Shown here in pieces: positions 49,646 to 58,377 of a stretch of 64,000 nt of DNA. The translations under genes and the position numbers were made by a program. The stretch lies in NCBI RefSeq assembly GCF_010994755.1, contig NZ_WHSB02000006.1:248001-312000 (forward strand), read 5' to 3'. The notes beneath the pieces are model-generated. The model worked only from the letters and a program-made list of their open reading frames with translations, made no database searches and had not been told where the DNA came from. Each line of letters starts with the position of its first letter. The stretch's first letter is position 1. Source of the DNA: Shinella lacus. GTDB taxonomy: Bacteria > Pseudomonadota > Alphaproteobacteria > Rhizobiales > Rhizobiaceae.

Positions 49646-49981
49646 TTACGACGCGGCGTCCAGCACCTTTTCGCAATGGGTCGGGCCGCCCTTCGGGTCG
49701 ACGCGGTCGGCGACGGCGCGGATGTTGTTGATCCGGTAGGCGTCGTTCACGGTCAGCTCCACCGTGCAGGACTTGCCCTTTGAGAAGCCGCCGCGCCACT
49801 TGTAGAGCGTCGTGCCGCCCGCGCCGCTCACGTCGGAGATCGGCGGGCCGTAGGCCGCGAAGAAGCTGCCGGCGGTCTTGCCGTTCCAGCGGGCCTGCAG
49901 CGGGTTGGACGCGACGATTGCGGTGGTGCATCCGGCGAGGGCAAGCGCGACGCCTGCCAGAATTGCAATGCGGGAGTTCAT
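49646..49981 (-). CDS. Putative lipoprotein
   Basis: 111 residues with the lipobox LALAGC (Cys about 18), then a domain containing WNGKTAGSFFAAYGPP, TTLYKWRGGF and two cysteines (KSCTVELTV and THCEKVLDA) that may form a disulfide. A common type of small rhizobial envelope protein with no known function. Confidence 0.85.
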   Translation of the reverse strand: MNSRIAILAGVALALAGCTTAIVASNPLQARWNGKTAGSFFAAYGPPISDVSGAGGTTLYKWRGGFSKGKSCTVELTVNDAYRINNIRAVADRVDPKGGPTHCEKVLDAAS

Positions 49982-50201
49982 GTGTGCCAGTTCCTTGGGA
50001 GCTTTGGTGTGGCTGTGAATGGGAGCCTGGATTCGCCATAGCGCAGCGCGCGCAAAAGGGGAATCGCCACCATGCGAACTTTCCCGTCATCCCCATCGAA
50101 GAGGCGTCAAACGTGCGGATTTGCAACAGTTCGCGTCGACGGCGCGCAAGCGTGAGGGCGTGCCCCGACCGCGAATGGGCCAGGGCACGCCGGGAGAGGC
50201 T

Positions 50202-51578
50202 TCAGAGAATGAAGTCCGACTTGTCGAGATTGTCGATGTTGAACTTCTTGAGGATCAGCACGTCGTTGCCGCCGAGCTCGATATGCACGTCGCTGCCGAC
50301 CTGGTCCGCCTTGCCCAGCACCTGGCTGATCTTGGAGAAATTGTAGGAGCGCAGGTCGATATCGTCGATATTGTTCTTGAAGTCGGTGATGGTGTCGCGA
50401 CCATAACCCTTCTTGAACACGAAGATATCCGCGCCGAAACCGCCGGTCAGCTTGTCGTTGCCGGCGCCACCGTCGAGCCTGTCGGTGTTGCCTCCGCCGT
50501 TCAGCGTATCGTTGCCGCCATTGCCGTACAGCTTGTTCTTGGCCTCGTTTCCGAGAATGCTGTCATTGCCCGAGCCGCCCTTGGCATTCTCGATGAGAGA
50601 GCGCTTGTCGCCGTTGAACAGCAGCGCATTGAAGATGTTGCCGCGGGAATAGCCGTCGTTCGGCCCGCCGCCGAGGAACGAAAGCTGAGTCTTGCTGAAC
50701 ATCGAATAGGCGCCGGCGCGAAGGTCGATCTCGACACCCGTCTTGTAGGCCGTCAGGTCGTAGGTGTCGTTTCCGCCGCCATCCCAGATGGTGGCGAAGA
50801 TGCGGTTGCCGCCGGCGTCGATGGCGACCTTGCCGTTGACGAACGTGTCGCCGCTACCGGGCTTCCACTTGTAGACGGTCGTGCCCTTGTTGGTCGTGTA
50901 ATCCGCGCCATACATGTGCTGGAGCGCGTAGATGTCGGCCATCATGAAGGTCTGTGGTCCGCCGAACTCTTCATATTGATAGGGCCCGCCCGAATCGCCG
51001 ACGAAGGCGTTGTAGGTCATCACGGTATATTCGGGGCTGTTCCACTCGGGCTGGATGGCGCCGAATGTATCAGTTTCATGCGCGTGCTTGAGACCCAGCG
51101 CGTGGCCGAGCTCGTGGATCATCGTGTGCCAGGCATAGTTGCCGGCCTGTGGCGTGCGGTAGTCGTTGATCGTGCCGGCATAGGCCGTGCTGAACCAGAC
51201 GTCGCCGGCCTCGGCCGACCCGCCCGGATAATAGGCATAGGCCGTCGGGTTCGCAGCATCGGACTGGGCGAAGCGCAGCGTTGCGGTGCTCGACGAGCCG
51301 GCGCTGAAATTGAGGTTGGTAAAGCCTTCGACGGAAAAGCCGTCATTCGCAGTGCCGCCGAAACTCTTCTCCATGGCGAAGAGGGCCGCATTCTTCTGCA
51401 TGAGCGAGACGGAGCCGAAATTGTTGCTCGTCTCGTTCGTGTAGGAATAGTTGTTGGTGGATGTCGGGAATGCATAGGTGATGTTCGTGCCGCCCCAGGC
51501 GTTTCCGCTGAGGACGGCGTCAATGAACTGCGATCCCGTCGCGAAGATTGTCTTTGTCGTCTTGCCTGTGCCGGTCAT
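50202..51578 (-). CDS. Serralysin-like M10 metallopeptidase with RTX repeats
   Basis: 458 residues. The catalytic domain (about 1-255) has the zinc motif HELGHALGLKH (about residue 154) and the Met-turn EYTVMTYNAF. Three or so RTX calcium-binding nonapeptides (GGSGNDSILG, GNGGNDTLNG, GGAGNDKLTGG) follow, and the C-terminus ends in hydrophobic residues after Asp, as in type I secretion signals. It lacks a Sec signal, so export by a type I system is expected; the PrsD/PrsE-like genes lie 10 kb downstream. ATG 51578 is preceded by AAGGGG. Confidence 0.93.
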   Translation of the reverse strand: MTGTGKTTKTIFATGSQFIDAVLSGNAWGGTNITYAFPTSTNNYSYTNETSNNFGSVSLMQKNAALFAMEKSFGGTANDGFSVEGFTNLNFSAGSSSTATLRFAQSDAANPTAYAYYPGGSAEAGDVWFSTAYAGTINDYRTPQAGNYAWHTMIHELGHALGLKHAHETDTFGAIQPEWNSPEYTVMTYNAFVGDSGGPYQYEEFGGPQTFMMADIYALQHMYGADYTTNKGTTVYKWKPGSGDTFVNGKVAIDAGGNRIFATIWDGGGNDTYDLTAYKTGVEIDLRAGAYSMFSKTQLSFLGGGPNDGYSRGNIFNALLFNGDKRSLIENAKGGSGNDSILGNEAKNKLYGNGGNDTLNGGGNTDRLDGGAGNDKLTGGFGADIFVFKKGYGRDTITDFKNNIDDIDLRSYNFSKISQVLGKADQVGSDVHIELGGNDVLILKKFNIDNLDKSDFIL

Positions 51579-51927
51579 GCGTGTTGCCCCTTCGACCAAA
51601 ACGTCTGGATTTCTGCTGGAAGGCGAGTATTTCCCCCGGTCCGCACGCATTGTGCCTGCGTCGGACGCACTCCCGCCCCTTGAATGCTGGTATCATAGGA
51701 ATGGGAAACGTTCCTGCAAGAAGCCTTATTCATGCACGGAAGAACAAATTTGGTCATACTTCTGCTTATCGGGGCAGTATTGCGCATGAAGGCGCGAACT
51801 GACTGACCGCAGGGCTAAAAACCAGGCTTTTGTGGAGTTTTTCGAGATATCGTCAGGCCGGAGGGCTACGCGCTGGCGGCCTGGATGCCCGGCCCGCCAG
51901 CCCGACGCCGTTGATTCGGCGCGCGCA
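51579..51927. other. Intergenic region upstream of the metallopeptidase gene
   Basis: AT-richer than the surroundings. No gene that I trust; a 24-codon frame (51732-51806, plus strand) is hydrophobic but has a poor ribosome binding site. The region must hold the metallopeptidase promoter. Confidence 0.45.
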
Positions 51928-52518
51928 TCAAACCTTGTCGACAAACAATTCCTTGTCGACGACGAGGCCCATATTGTTGAGGTTCACGCGGATCGTGTGG
52001 ATCTCCTTGTTCGGCGAGAGATAGGAAATCAGGAAGATTTCCTTGCACCCGTTGACCCCGATATGGCCGACGGTCTTGACCTCGCGCACCAGCGTCCACT
52101 TCTTTTGAGCCGCATAATCGTCGGCGAGCCCGACCAGGGCATCCGCACCTTTGCCCGACGGCCGTGCAATATGCAGGCAGGTGAAGGCGCCGGAGCCGGA
52201 ATCGAAGACCTTGTAGGTGCAGCCGCTGAAGTTGCCGCTCGCAACAAGGCGGCGGTTTACGTCCAGGGTGCCGCAGGTCGTCCAGTCGTCCTGGAAGTGA
52301 ATGTAGCTCGAATTGAAATCGATAGAGCTGGCGGCATCGACAAAGGAAAGCCGGTTGCTGGTGGCGTTCACCGTTGCTTTGGTGTGTACGAAGGAGTTTT
52401 TCAGCCGGTGCGTCGCCGAAAGCGTGTTGTGCCGGTTCGTACTGTTCGAATCGGGCTTCGACCCCATGCCGAGAATGCTGCTATTGTTTATCTTGGCTGT
52501 GATTTCATGAACCGACAT
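51928..52518 (-). CDS. Orphan protein of 196 residues, possibly secreted
   Basis: No recognised domain. The N-terminal third is rich in Asn, Ser and Thr (ITAKINNSSILGMGSKPDSN); the rest is mixed alpha/beta with four cysteines and a motif-like CLHIARPSGKGADALVGLAD. No Sec signal. GTAGGG precedes the ATG. It lies upstream of the RTX protease on the same strand, separated by 349 bases, and its lower GC resembles an acquired gene. It may be a co-secreted effector, but there is no direct evidence. Confidence 0.65.
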   Translation of the reverse strand: MSVHEITAKINNSSILGMGSKPDSNSTNRHNTLSATHRLKNSFVHTKATVNATSNRLSFVDAASSIDFNSSYIHFQDDWTTCGTLDVNRRLVASGNFSGCTYKVFDSGSGAFTCLHIARPSGKGADALVGLADDYAAQKKWTLVREVKTVGHIGVNGCKEIFLISYLSPNKEIHTIRVNLNNMGLVVDKELFVDKV

Positions 52519-52601
52519 TTTCCCTACCCCCTTTGCGTGCCCAGTGCCGCTTTTGCGGAACCAAACCCTTCTACACGCCTTCCGTTACAGGAGGAATTGT
52601 C

Positions 52602-52682
52602 ATGTCGTCAGAATGGCCAATGTGGTTTTTGCAGGCGGCCGCCTTGGTGCTGCTAGCCGGAGTATTTTTCATTCGAGCATAG
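52602..52682 (+). CDS. 26-residue membrane peptide
   Basis: ATG preceded by AGGAGG seven bases upstream, among the strongest ribosome binding sites in the window. The peptide starts MSSEWPMW, continues as one hydrophobic helix rich in Leu, Ala and Val, and ends FFIRA. It is too small to show a family. Type I toxin, regulatory or membrane-complex peptides have this form. Confidence 0.55.
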   Translation: MSSEWPMWFLQAAALVLLAGVFFIRA

Positions 52683-52739
52683 CGATTGAGCGCTCCAGTA
52701 AAAGTTGCTCAAGGCCAGCCGCATGGGGCACGCAAAACA

Positions 52740-52763
52740 AAGGGGGCAAAAGCCCCCTTAAAT
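52740..52763 (-). terminator. Hairpin with U-rich tail on the minus strand
   Basis: Perfect eight-base stem AAGGGGGC/GCCCCCTT around AAAA. On the minus strand it is followed by TGTTTTGC, which suits termination of the small HTH gene at 52804; it could also end the peptide gene on the plus strand. Confidence 0.75.
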
Positions 52764-52803
52764 GTCCAACCAAGCTGTCTTGGAGATAGATGTCATGCGC
52801 TAG

Positions 52804-52986
52804 TTACACCTGCTTTAACCCCGCCGCCGCAAAGAGGCGGGCAACCTTTGCAGGGTCGACCAACTCACCGCTCTCGATTTTCATGATCTCGATAACGGTG
52901 AGACCGGAAACCACCGACAGCTCCTCGATGGTATAGCCAGTGCTTGCGCGAAGGTCGGTGATTGGATTTCTCGGCGCTACGTTCAT
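52804..52986 (-). CDS. Small helix-turn-helix (XRE-like) protein
   Basis: 60 residues. The sequence ITDLRASTGYTIEELSVVSGLTVIEIMKIESGE has the spacing of an XRE helix-turn-helix, with little outside it. AAAGGAG lies before the ATG at 52986, which sets the start. Perhaps a regulator of the nearby small genes. The frame continues upstream but without family resemblance. Confidence 0.75.
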   Translation of the reverse strand: MNVAPRNPITDLRASTGYTIEELSVVSGLTVIEIMKIESGELVDPAKVARLFAAAGLKQV

Positions 52987-53206
52987 GTTTCGCTCCTTTG
53001 TTGCAGCGCAATATAGGGAGTGGAAACGCGTGGTCAAGATGGCGAAAAAGCGGCGGTTGAGTTGCCGAAAAGCGACCGGTCGCCCTTGAGCATTCATACA
53101 TACTTCAAAAAACCGGTTGCAATATAAAACCACTCGATCTAGCCTTTAACCGGTTGCATATCGCAATCAGCACCTTGGGAATGTGCCGCGCGAGGAAGGA
53201 ACTGGC

Positions 53207-53752
53207 ATGGCGAAGCTCGTGTTTGGAATGAACCAGTCCCTCGACGGCTATGTCGACCATATGTCTTTCGGGCCGAGCCCTACGCTGTTCCGCCATTTCA
53301 TCGAGGAGGCGCGGGGGCAGGCGGGCAGTATCTATGGTCGGCGCATGTACGAGATCATGCGTTACTGGGATGACGATCATCCGGAGTGGGACGCAGATAG
53401 ACGTGCCTTCGCCGCGGCGTGGCGGGCCCAGCCCAAGTGGGTCGTCTCGCGTTCGTTGACGTCGGTCGGCCCCAATGCCACGCTTCTCGGAGATGATCTT
53501 GAGGGCGAGATCCGCGCGCTGAAGGCCGCGCACGAGGGTGAAATCGAAGTTGCCGGCCCGGACGTGGCGAAAAGCCTCACCGAGCTTGGCCTGATCGACG
53601 AATATCGAATCTACCTGCACCCCGTCGTGCTCGGCCACGGCAAACCCTATTTCGCCGGTCCCCGCCCGCCGCTCCGCCTCTTGACGAACGATCGGATTGA
53701 CGATGATGTGATTAGGCTGACCTATGTTCCCGATGCGGGATCGAGGGTCTGA
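53207..53752 (+). CDS. Dihydrofolate reductase-like (RibD C-terminal domain) protein
   Basis: 181 residues. The N-terminal KLVFGMNQSLDGYVDHMSFGPSP and the GRRMYEIMRYWDDD stretch, then KWVVSRSLTSVGPNATLL and the C-terminal IYLHPVVLGHGKPYF, match the RibD_C/DHFR-like family of NADPH reductases with unknown substrate. AGGAAGGA precedes the ATG at 53207. Confidence 0.9.
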   Translation: MAKLVFGMNQSLDGYVDHMSFGPSPTLFRHFIEEARGQAGSIYGRRMYEIMRYWDDDHPEWDADRRAFAAAWRAQPKWVVSRSLTSVGPNATLLGDDLEGEIRALKAAHEGEIEVAGPDVAKSLTELGLIDEYRIYLHPVVLGHGKPYFAGPRPPLRLLTNDRIDDDVIRLTYVPDAGSRV

Positions 53753-53917
53753 CGGTCGCTTGCGGGATGGATGAGCGTTGTTTCGCACGCGACGTGGTCG
53801 CGGTCGCTCTTCTGGGAACCCGTCTGCTGATCGATGGCGTCGGTTCGGGCATACGTTTATCGATCCGACGGCCTGCACTGGTGCCTCAATGTTGTCTGCG
53901 AACGGCGCGCGCGGTGC

Positions 53918-55408
53918 TCATATATCCACGATATCAAGCTCAGCCACAAAGGTCGCTCCGCTGCTTCCGTCGAAGGTATACGTACCGTTCAGTTGGTTGA
54001 CGACGCCCCGGACCAAGCGACTTCCCATACCCTGTTTTATGGTCTGTGAATCAAAGCCGATGCCGTTGTCCTTGACGGTAAGCCGGGCTCGCCGTCCCCC
54101 AGTAGCCTTGAGCGCGATGGAAACCATGCCTGTGCGGCCATCCGCAAAGGCATATTTGAGGGTGTTGGTCAGGAGTTCGTTCGTCAGCAGGGCGAGGGGG
54201 GTGGCATTGTCGGCCGAGACGGCGATATCGTCGATGTCATAGTCCATCGTCACGGGTGCGCCATAGGCGTTGATCAGTTTCTCCACCACGGATGTCATCA
54301 GGTCCCGCGCGCGCAGACGTGAAAATTCGTCATGCCGATAGATCTGCTCATGCACGGCGACCATGGAGGAGATGCGATCGGTCAGCGATTGTTGAACGTC
54401 CGAGGGCAGGCGCTGAAGCTGCACGATGCTCTGGACGGCCTGCAGGTTGTTCTTGACGCGGTGATGGATCTCGCGAAGGAGCAGCTGATTGTCCGCGAGC
54501 GCATTGCGGAGCAGCTGCGATTGCGCGGCATCGCGTTGCCGCAGATGGCGGATCCACTGGCCGGCGGCAAGAAGGCTGATGCTGGCCAGGATCAGCACCG
54601 AAATCGCCACGGTCCCATCTCGCCAGAAGCGTTGGATGCCGAAATCGTAGTCGGCCGAAGCGAGTGCGATCAGCCCTGTGTCCTCGACTGTTCTGTAAGC
54701 GACGATGCGGTGGGCGCTATCGACGGGCGAAATGGCGTCATAGGTGCCGGCCTCCGCTTTGGGTAAGTAATCCGTGAAAAGCACGTATTTGCTCATATCG
54801 AGCGGCCCCTCGGCGAGCGGGTAGCGGGCGACCAACTGGCCATCAGAGCGGACGAAGCTGACAGTGGAGTTCGGGCCGAGATCGACGGCCTCCCAGACAT
54901 CAGCAAGGACTTTGGCCTCGAAAGAAACGACTGCGGCGCCGGCGAAGCGGCCATTCCGCTCCAGCCTGCGGCTGAAGGCGAAAATCTGCTCGCCGTTGAG
55001 ACGGCTCATCAGGAGGCTCGAAATGTGCTGCTTGGCACCCTTTGCCAGATCCGAAAAATAGGGTCGGTCAACGATGCTGATCGGCTTCACCATGGGATCG
55101 GTCGAATAGAGGGTGAGACCGCTATCGTCGACCACGTAAGCCTTCACCTGGCCGGGCAAGTCGGCGACGGCCTCCGCGATGTTGCGCACCTCGGTCGATG
55201 CCGGCGGCACGATGTCCTCGCCAAGCGTCTCGTCGATGCGCCGAAGGGCCTGACGTGCCAGGGAATCGAGCAGCGACACGTTGCCTGCGACAATCTTGGA
55301 GGCCGCAATGGCCCGTTCCTCGGTACGGCGGACCGCGTCCCGATAACTTGTGTTGAGCCACAGACCGAGCATGAAGAGCAGCGAAATGAACATCGCAATG
55401 ATGATCAT
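53918..55408 (-). CDS. Sensor histidine kinase, HWE/HisKA_2 type
   Basis: 496 residues. A first membrane helix (about 1-21), a periplasmic Cache-like sensor (about 25-270; YVVDDSGLTLYSTDP, ISIVDRPYFSDL) and a second helix (about 274-295) lead to the HisKA_2 phosphoacceptor REIHHRVKNNLQAVQSI (His about 313) and an HATPase domain (LLTNELLTNTLKYAF, VKDNGIGFD). No receiver domain is fused. ATG 55408 is chosen; a TTG six codons earlier is possible. It is divergent from the CadC-like regulator. Confidence 0.9.
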   Translation of the reverse strand: MIIIAMFISLLFMLGLWLNTSYRDAVRRTEERAIAASKIVAGNVSLLDSLARQALRRIDETLGEDIVPPASTEVRNIAEAVADLPGQVKAYVVDDSGLTLYSTDPMVKPISIVDRPYFSDLAKGAKQHISSLLMSRLNGEQIFAFSRRLERNGRFAGAAVVSFEAKVLADVWEAVDLGPNSTVSFVRSDGQLVARYPLAEGPLDMSKYVLFTDYLPKAEAGTYDAISPVDSAHRIVAYRTVEDTGLIALASADYDFGIQRFWRDGTVAISVLILASISLLAAGQWIRHLRQRDAAQSQLLRNALADNQLLLREIHHRVKNNLQAVQSIVQLQRLPSDVQQSLTDRISSMVAVHEQIYRHDEFSRLRARDLMTSVVEKLINAYGAPVTMDYDIDDIAVSADNATPLALLTNELLTNTLKYAFADGRTGMVSIALKATGGRRARLTVKDNGIGFDSQTIKQGMGSRLVRGVVNQLNGTYTFDGSSGATFVAELDIVDI

Positions 55409-55729
55409 CGCTGCCGCCCTTGCCAACGTAAATTGGATGTTCAGCCCGCGCAGTACTGCTATCCCCTAGTGTGTCCCCCGGCCTTAACCAGAAGGCTAAG
55501 GGATGTCCCGGTTTTTCGTCAAGCCGGACAAAGCGGATCGTCTCTCTGCGAGCCGCCGGAAGTCCTTGGTTGTGGACGCGAATTGCTTCTTAAATGCCTT
55601 GAATTTTCATCCAATGCCGAAACGCTTGCAGCCAGCAAACGGGCACGCTAGGCGGTAGTGTGGTAACAATGCTGGAAACCCGCTCGTGTAGCGCAGGGCG
55701 TGGACGAAAATCGCGCGAGGATGCCGATC

Positions 55730-57298
55730 GTGCAGTTCATGTTTGGAGACTACCTGCTCGACCAACCGCGCCGGGAGCTCACCCGGTGTGGCGAGGTCGT
55801 GGCTGTCGGGCCGCAGGTTTTCGATCTCCTGCTGTATCTCGTCAAGAACCGCGACTGCGTCGTCAGCAAGGATGATCTGCTTGAGGCAGTTTGGGGTGGG
55901 CGGATCGTCTCTGAATCGACTATTGCCAGCCATATTAATGCGGTGCGCAAGGCAATCGGCGACAGCGGCGAGGCGCAGCGCCTCATTCGCACCGTTGCCC
56001 GTAAGGGATTCTGTTTTGTCGGCGACATTTCCATCCGTGTGCCAAGCCCCGTGGAAAACCCTGCCGCGGAAATCGTGGAGCCGGTCCCCGCTCTTGTCGT
56101 GCCCAGCAAGCCCTCCATCACCGTGCTGCCGTTTCACAACCTCAGCGGCGATCCGGAGCAGGACTATTTCGCCGACGGCGTGGTCGAGGACATCATCACC
56201 GCACTGTCGCGTCTGCGATGGCTGTTCGTCATCGCCCGCAATTCGAGCTTCACCTACAAGGGACAAGCCGTCGATGTGAAAGAGGTCGGCCGCGCGCTCG
56301 GCGTGCGCTATGTTTTGGAGGGGAGCCTGCGCAAGGCGGGCGACAAGGTGCGCATCACCGGGCAACTGATCGAGGCCGCGACCGGCGCGCATCTCTGGGC
56401 CGAACGTTTCGAGGGTACACTCGGTAACCTCTTCGAACTCCAGGACAAGATCGCCGAAAGCGTCGTCGGCGCGATCTCGCCGCAACTCGAACGGGCCGAG
56501 ATCGAGCGCGCCAAGCGCAAGCCTACGGAGAGCCTCGACGCCTACGACTATTATCTGCGCGGCATGGCCCGGTTGCACAATGGCACGCGCGACGCCATCG
56601 AGGCGGCCTTGCCCCTGTTCCATCAGGCAATCGAACGCGATCCGGAATTCGCGTCTGCCTATAGCGGTGCGGCATGGTGCCATTTTTGGCGTAAGCTGAA
56701 CGGTTGGATGGGCAATCCGGCCGCGGAGAATGCCGAAGGCGTACGTTTGGCGCGGCTGGCGGTGGAATTCGGGCGCGACGATGCGGTGGCGCTGACGCGC
56801 GCGGGCCATGCACTCGGCCACCTCGCCGGCGATCTCGACGGCGGCATCGCAATCATCGACAAGGCGCGGCTGCTCAATCCCAATTTCGCCCCCGCCTGGT
56901 TTCTCGGCGCCTTTTTGCGCATTTTCCGCGGCGAAACGGAACAGGCGATGGAGGATCTCGCCCATGCCGTCCGGTTGAGCCCGCTCGATCCGGAGATGTT
57001 TCGCATGCAGGCTGGCATCGCACTCGCGCATTTCTGCGCCGGCCGCTTCGACGCGGCTGCGGCCACCGCGGAAAAGGCTTTGGGGAACCTGCCCGACCTC
57101 CTGATTGCCCTTACGCTCCTGGCGGCAAGCCATGCGCTCACGGGGCGCTCGATGGAGGCGCAGCAGGCAATGCGGCGCCTGCGCCACTTGCAGCCTGCCG
57201 CACGCCTCTCCAACCTTAAGGATTGGCTGCCGATCCATCGCTCGGAAGACCTTCTGCGCATGACAGAGGGCTTGCGTCTGGCGGGCTTGCCCGAATGA
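55730..57298 (+). CDS. CadC-like winged-helix regulator with TolB-like and TPR domains
   Basis: About 522 residues. An OmpR/CadC-type winged helix (FGDYLLDQPRRELTRCGEVV to about residue 100) is followed by a TolB-like part (ITVLPFHNLSGDPEQDYFADGVVEDIITALSRL) and several TPR-like helical repeats to the C-terminus. No membrane helix is evident, so it is probably cytoplasmic, and no cyclase domain is present. The GTG at 55730 has GAGG nine bases upstream; ATG 55721 or GTG 55700 are alternatives. A regulator divergent from a kinase gene. Confidence 0.85.
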   Translation: MQFMFGDYLLDQPRRELTRCGEVVAVGPQVFDLLLYLVKNRDCVVSKDDLLEAVWGGRIVSESTIASHINAVRKAIGDSGEAQRLIRTVARKGFCFVGDISIRVPSPVENPAAEIVEPVPALVVPSKPSITVLPFHNLSGDPEQDYFADGVVEDIITALSRLRWLFVIARNSSFTYKGQAVDVKEVGRALGVRYVLEGSLRKAGDKVRITGQLIEAATGAHLWAERFEGTLGNLFELQDKIAESVVGAISPQLERAEIERAKRKPTESLDAYDYYLRGMARLHNGTRDAIEAALPLFHQAIERDPEFASAYSGAAWCHFWRKLNGWMGNPAAENAEGVRLARLAVEFGRDDAVALTRAGHALGHLAGDLDGGIAIIDKARLLNPNFAPAWFLGAFLRIFRGETEQAMEDLAHAVRLSPLDPEMFRMQAGIALAHFCAGRFDAAAATAEKALGNLPDLLIALTLLAASHALTGRSMEAQQAMRRLRHLQPAARLSNLKDWLPIHRSEDLLRMTEGLRLAGLPE

Positions 57299-57620
57299 CC
57301 ACGGCGGCAAGAATGAAGGGAACAGGCAACCGGCGTCGTGGCCTTGCCAAAAGGTCACGCTCGCTCCTTTCCAAGGGATAACGGGCGAAGAACTCGCTGA
57401 ACCCACCAAAGCGTCTTCGCTCCATCGGAGCCGTCTCGCGCAGGTCAGCCCACGGCACCGATTTTTGCCCGGTCTCCAAACACGACCCGCATCCTTGGAC
57501 GAATAACCAAGACTTCTTCAAGAGGAATTCAAGCGCGCGCCAAGGACTTCGAGGCGGCCGGCAGGCACTCTTTATTTACGTCGACGGCAATCCAGCGGTC
57601 GGAACATGTGGAGAGATGCC
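57299..57620. other. Intergenic region before the SDR-EmrAB genes
   Basis: No gene or RNA seen. Contains the likely promoter of the SDR-EmrA-EmrB operon but no element I can name. Confidence 0.45.
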
Positions 57621-58376
57621 ATGAAGATCGTTGTGATCGGAGGCAGTGGCCTCATCGGATCGAAGCTCGTCAAGGCCCTTGTCGAACGAGGCCATGAGGC
57701 ACTTGCCGCCTCGCCCAGCACGGGCGTCAATACCATCACCCGCAAGGGGCTCGCCGAAGCGCTCGCTGGCGCAGACGTCGTCATCGACGTGGCGAATGCG
57801 CCAGTCTGGGAGGACGCGGCCGTGCTCGACTTTTTCGAGACCTCGGGGCGCAACCTTCTCGCCGCAGAGGCTGCCGCCGGCGTTCGCCACCACGTCGCCC
57901 TGTCGATTGTCGGCAGCGAACGGCTGCCCGGCAACGGCTATTTCCGGGCGAAGGTCGCGCAGGAAAACCTGATCAAGGCCTCCGGCATCGCCTACACCAT
58001 CCTGCGCGCCACGCAATTCTTCGAGTTCGTTGGCGGTATTGCGCAGTCCATCGCCGACGGCGAGGAAATCCGCGTGTCGCCAGCGCTGTTCCAGCCCGTC
58101 GCATCTGACGACGTTGTCGATACGCTCGCCGACCTCGCGCTGGCGCCTCCGGTGAACGGCACGATTGAAGTCGCCGGCCCGCAGGCCATCCCGCTTGATG
58201 AAGCGGTTCGCGGCTTTGCACAGGCGACGGGCGACAGACGCAAGGTCATTGCCGATATCCGTGCGCGTTATTTCGGCGCCATTCTCGACGACCGCTCGCT
58301 GACGCCAGGCCGCAATCCGCGCCTTGGCACGATCTGTTTTACAGACTGGCTTGGCCAGCAGGCCGGGGGAAACTGA
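57621..58376 (+). CDS. NmrA-like NAD(P)-binding oxidoreductase
   Basis: 251 residues, atypical SDR. The dinucleotide motif is KIVVIGGSGLIGSKLV, with NmrA-like features VGSERLPGNGYFRAKVAQENLIKASGIAYTILRATQFFEF. The usual SDR tyrosine triad is altered. Probably a redox sensor or small-molecule reductase. The next gene starts one base after its stop, so it belongs to the efflux operon. Confidence 0.88.
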   Translation: MKIVVIGGSGLIGSKLVKALVERGHEALAASPSTGVNTITRKGLAEALAGADVVIDVANAPVWEDAAVLDFFETSGRNLLAAEAAAGVRHHVALSIVGSERLPGNGYFRAKVAQENLIKASGIAYTILRATQFFEFVGGIAQSIADGEEIRVSPALFQPVASDDVVDTLADLALAPPVNGTIEVAGPQAIPLDEAVRGFAQATGDRRKVIADIRARYFGAILDDRSLTPGRNPRLGTICFTDWLGQQAGGN

Positions 58377-58377
58377 G

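Noticed and set aside
51732-51806. 24-codon hydrophobic frame upstream of the RTX protease
   Set aside because: Ribosome binding site is poor (GAAG, ten bases off) and there is no terminator or context; too weak to call.
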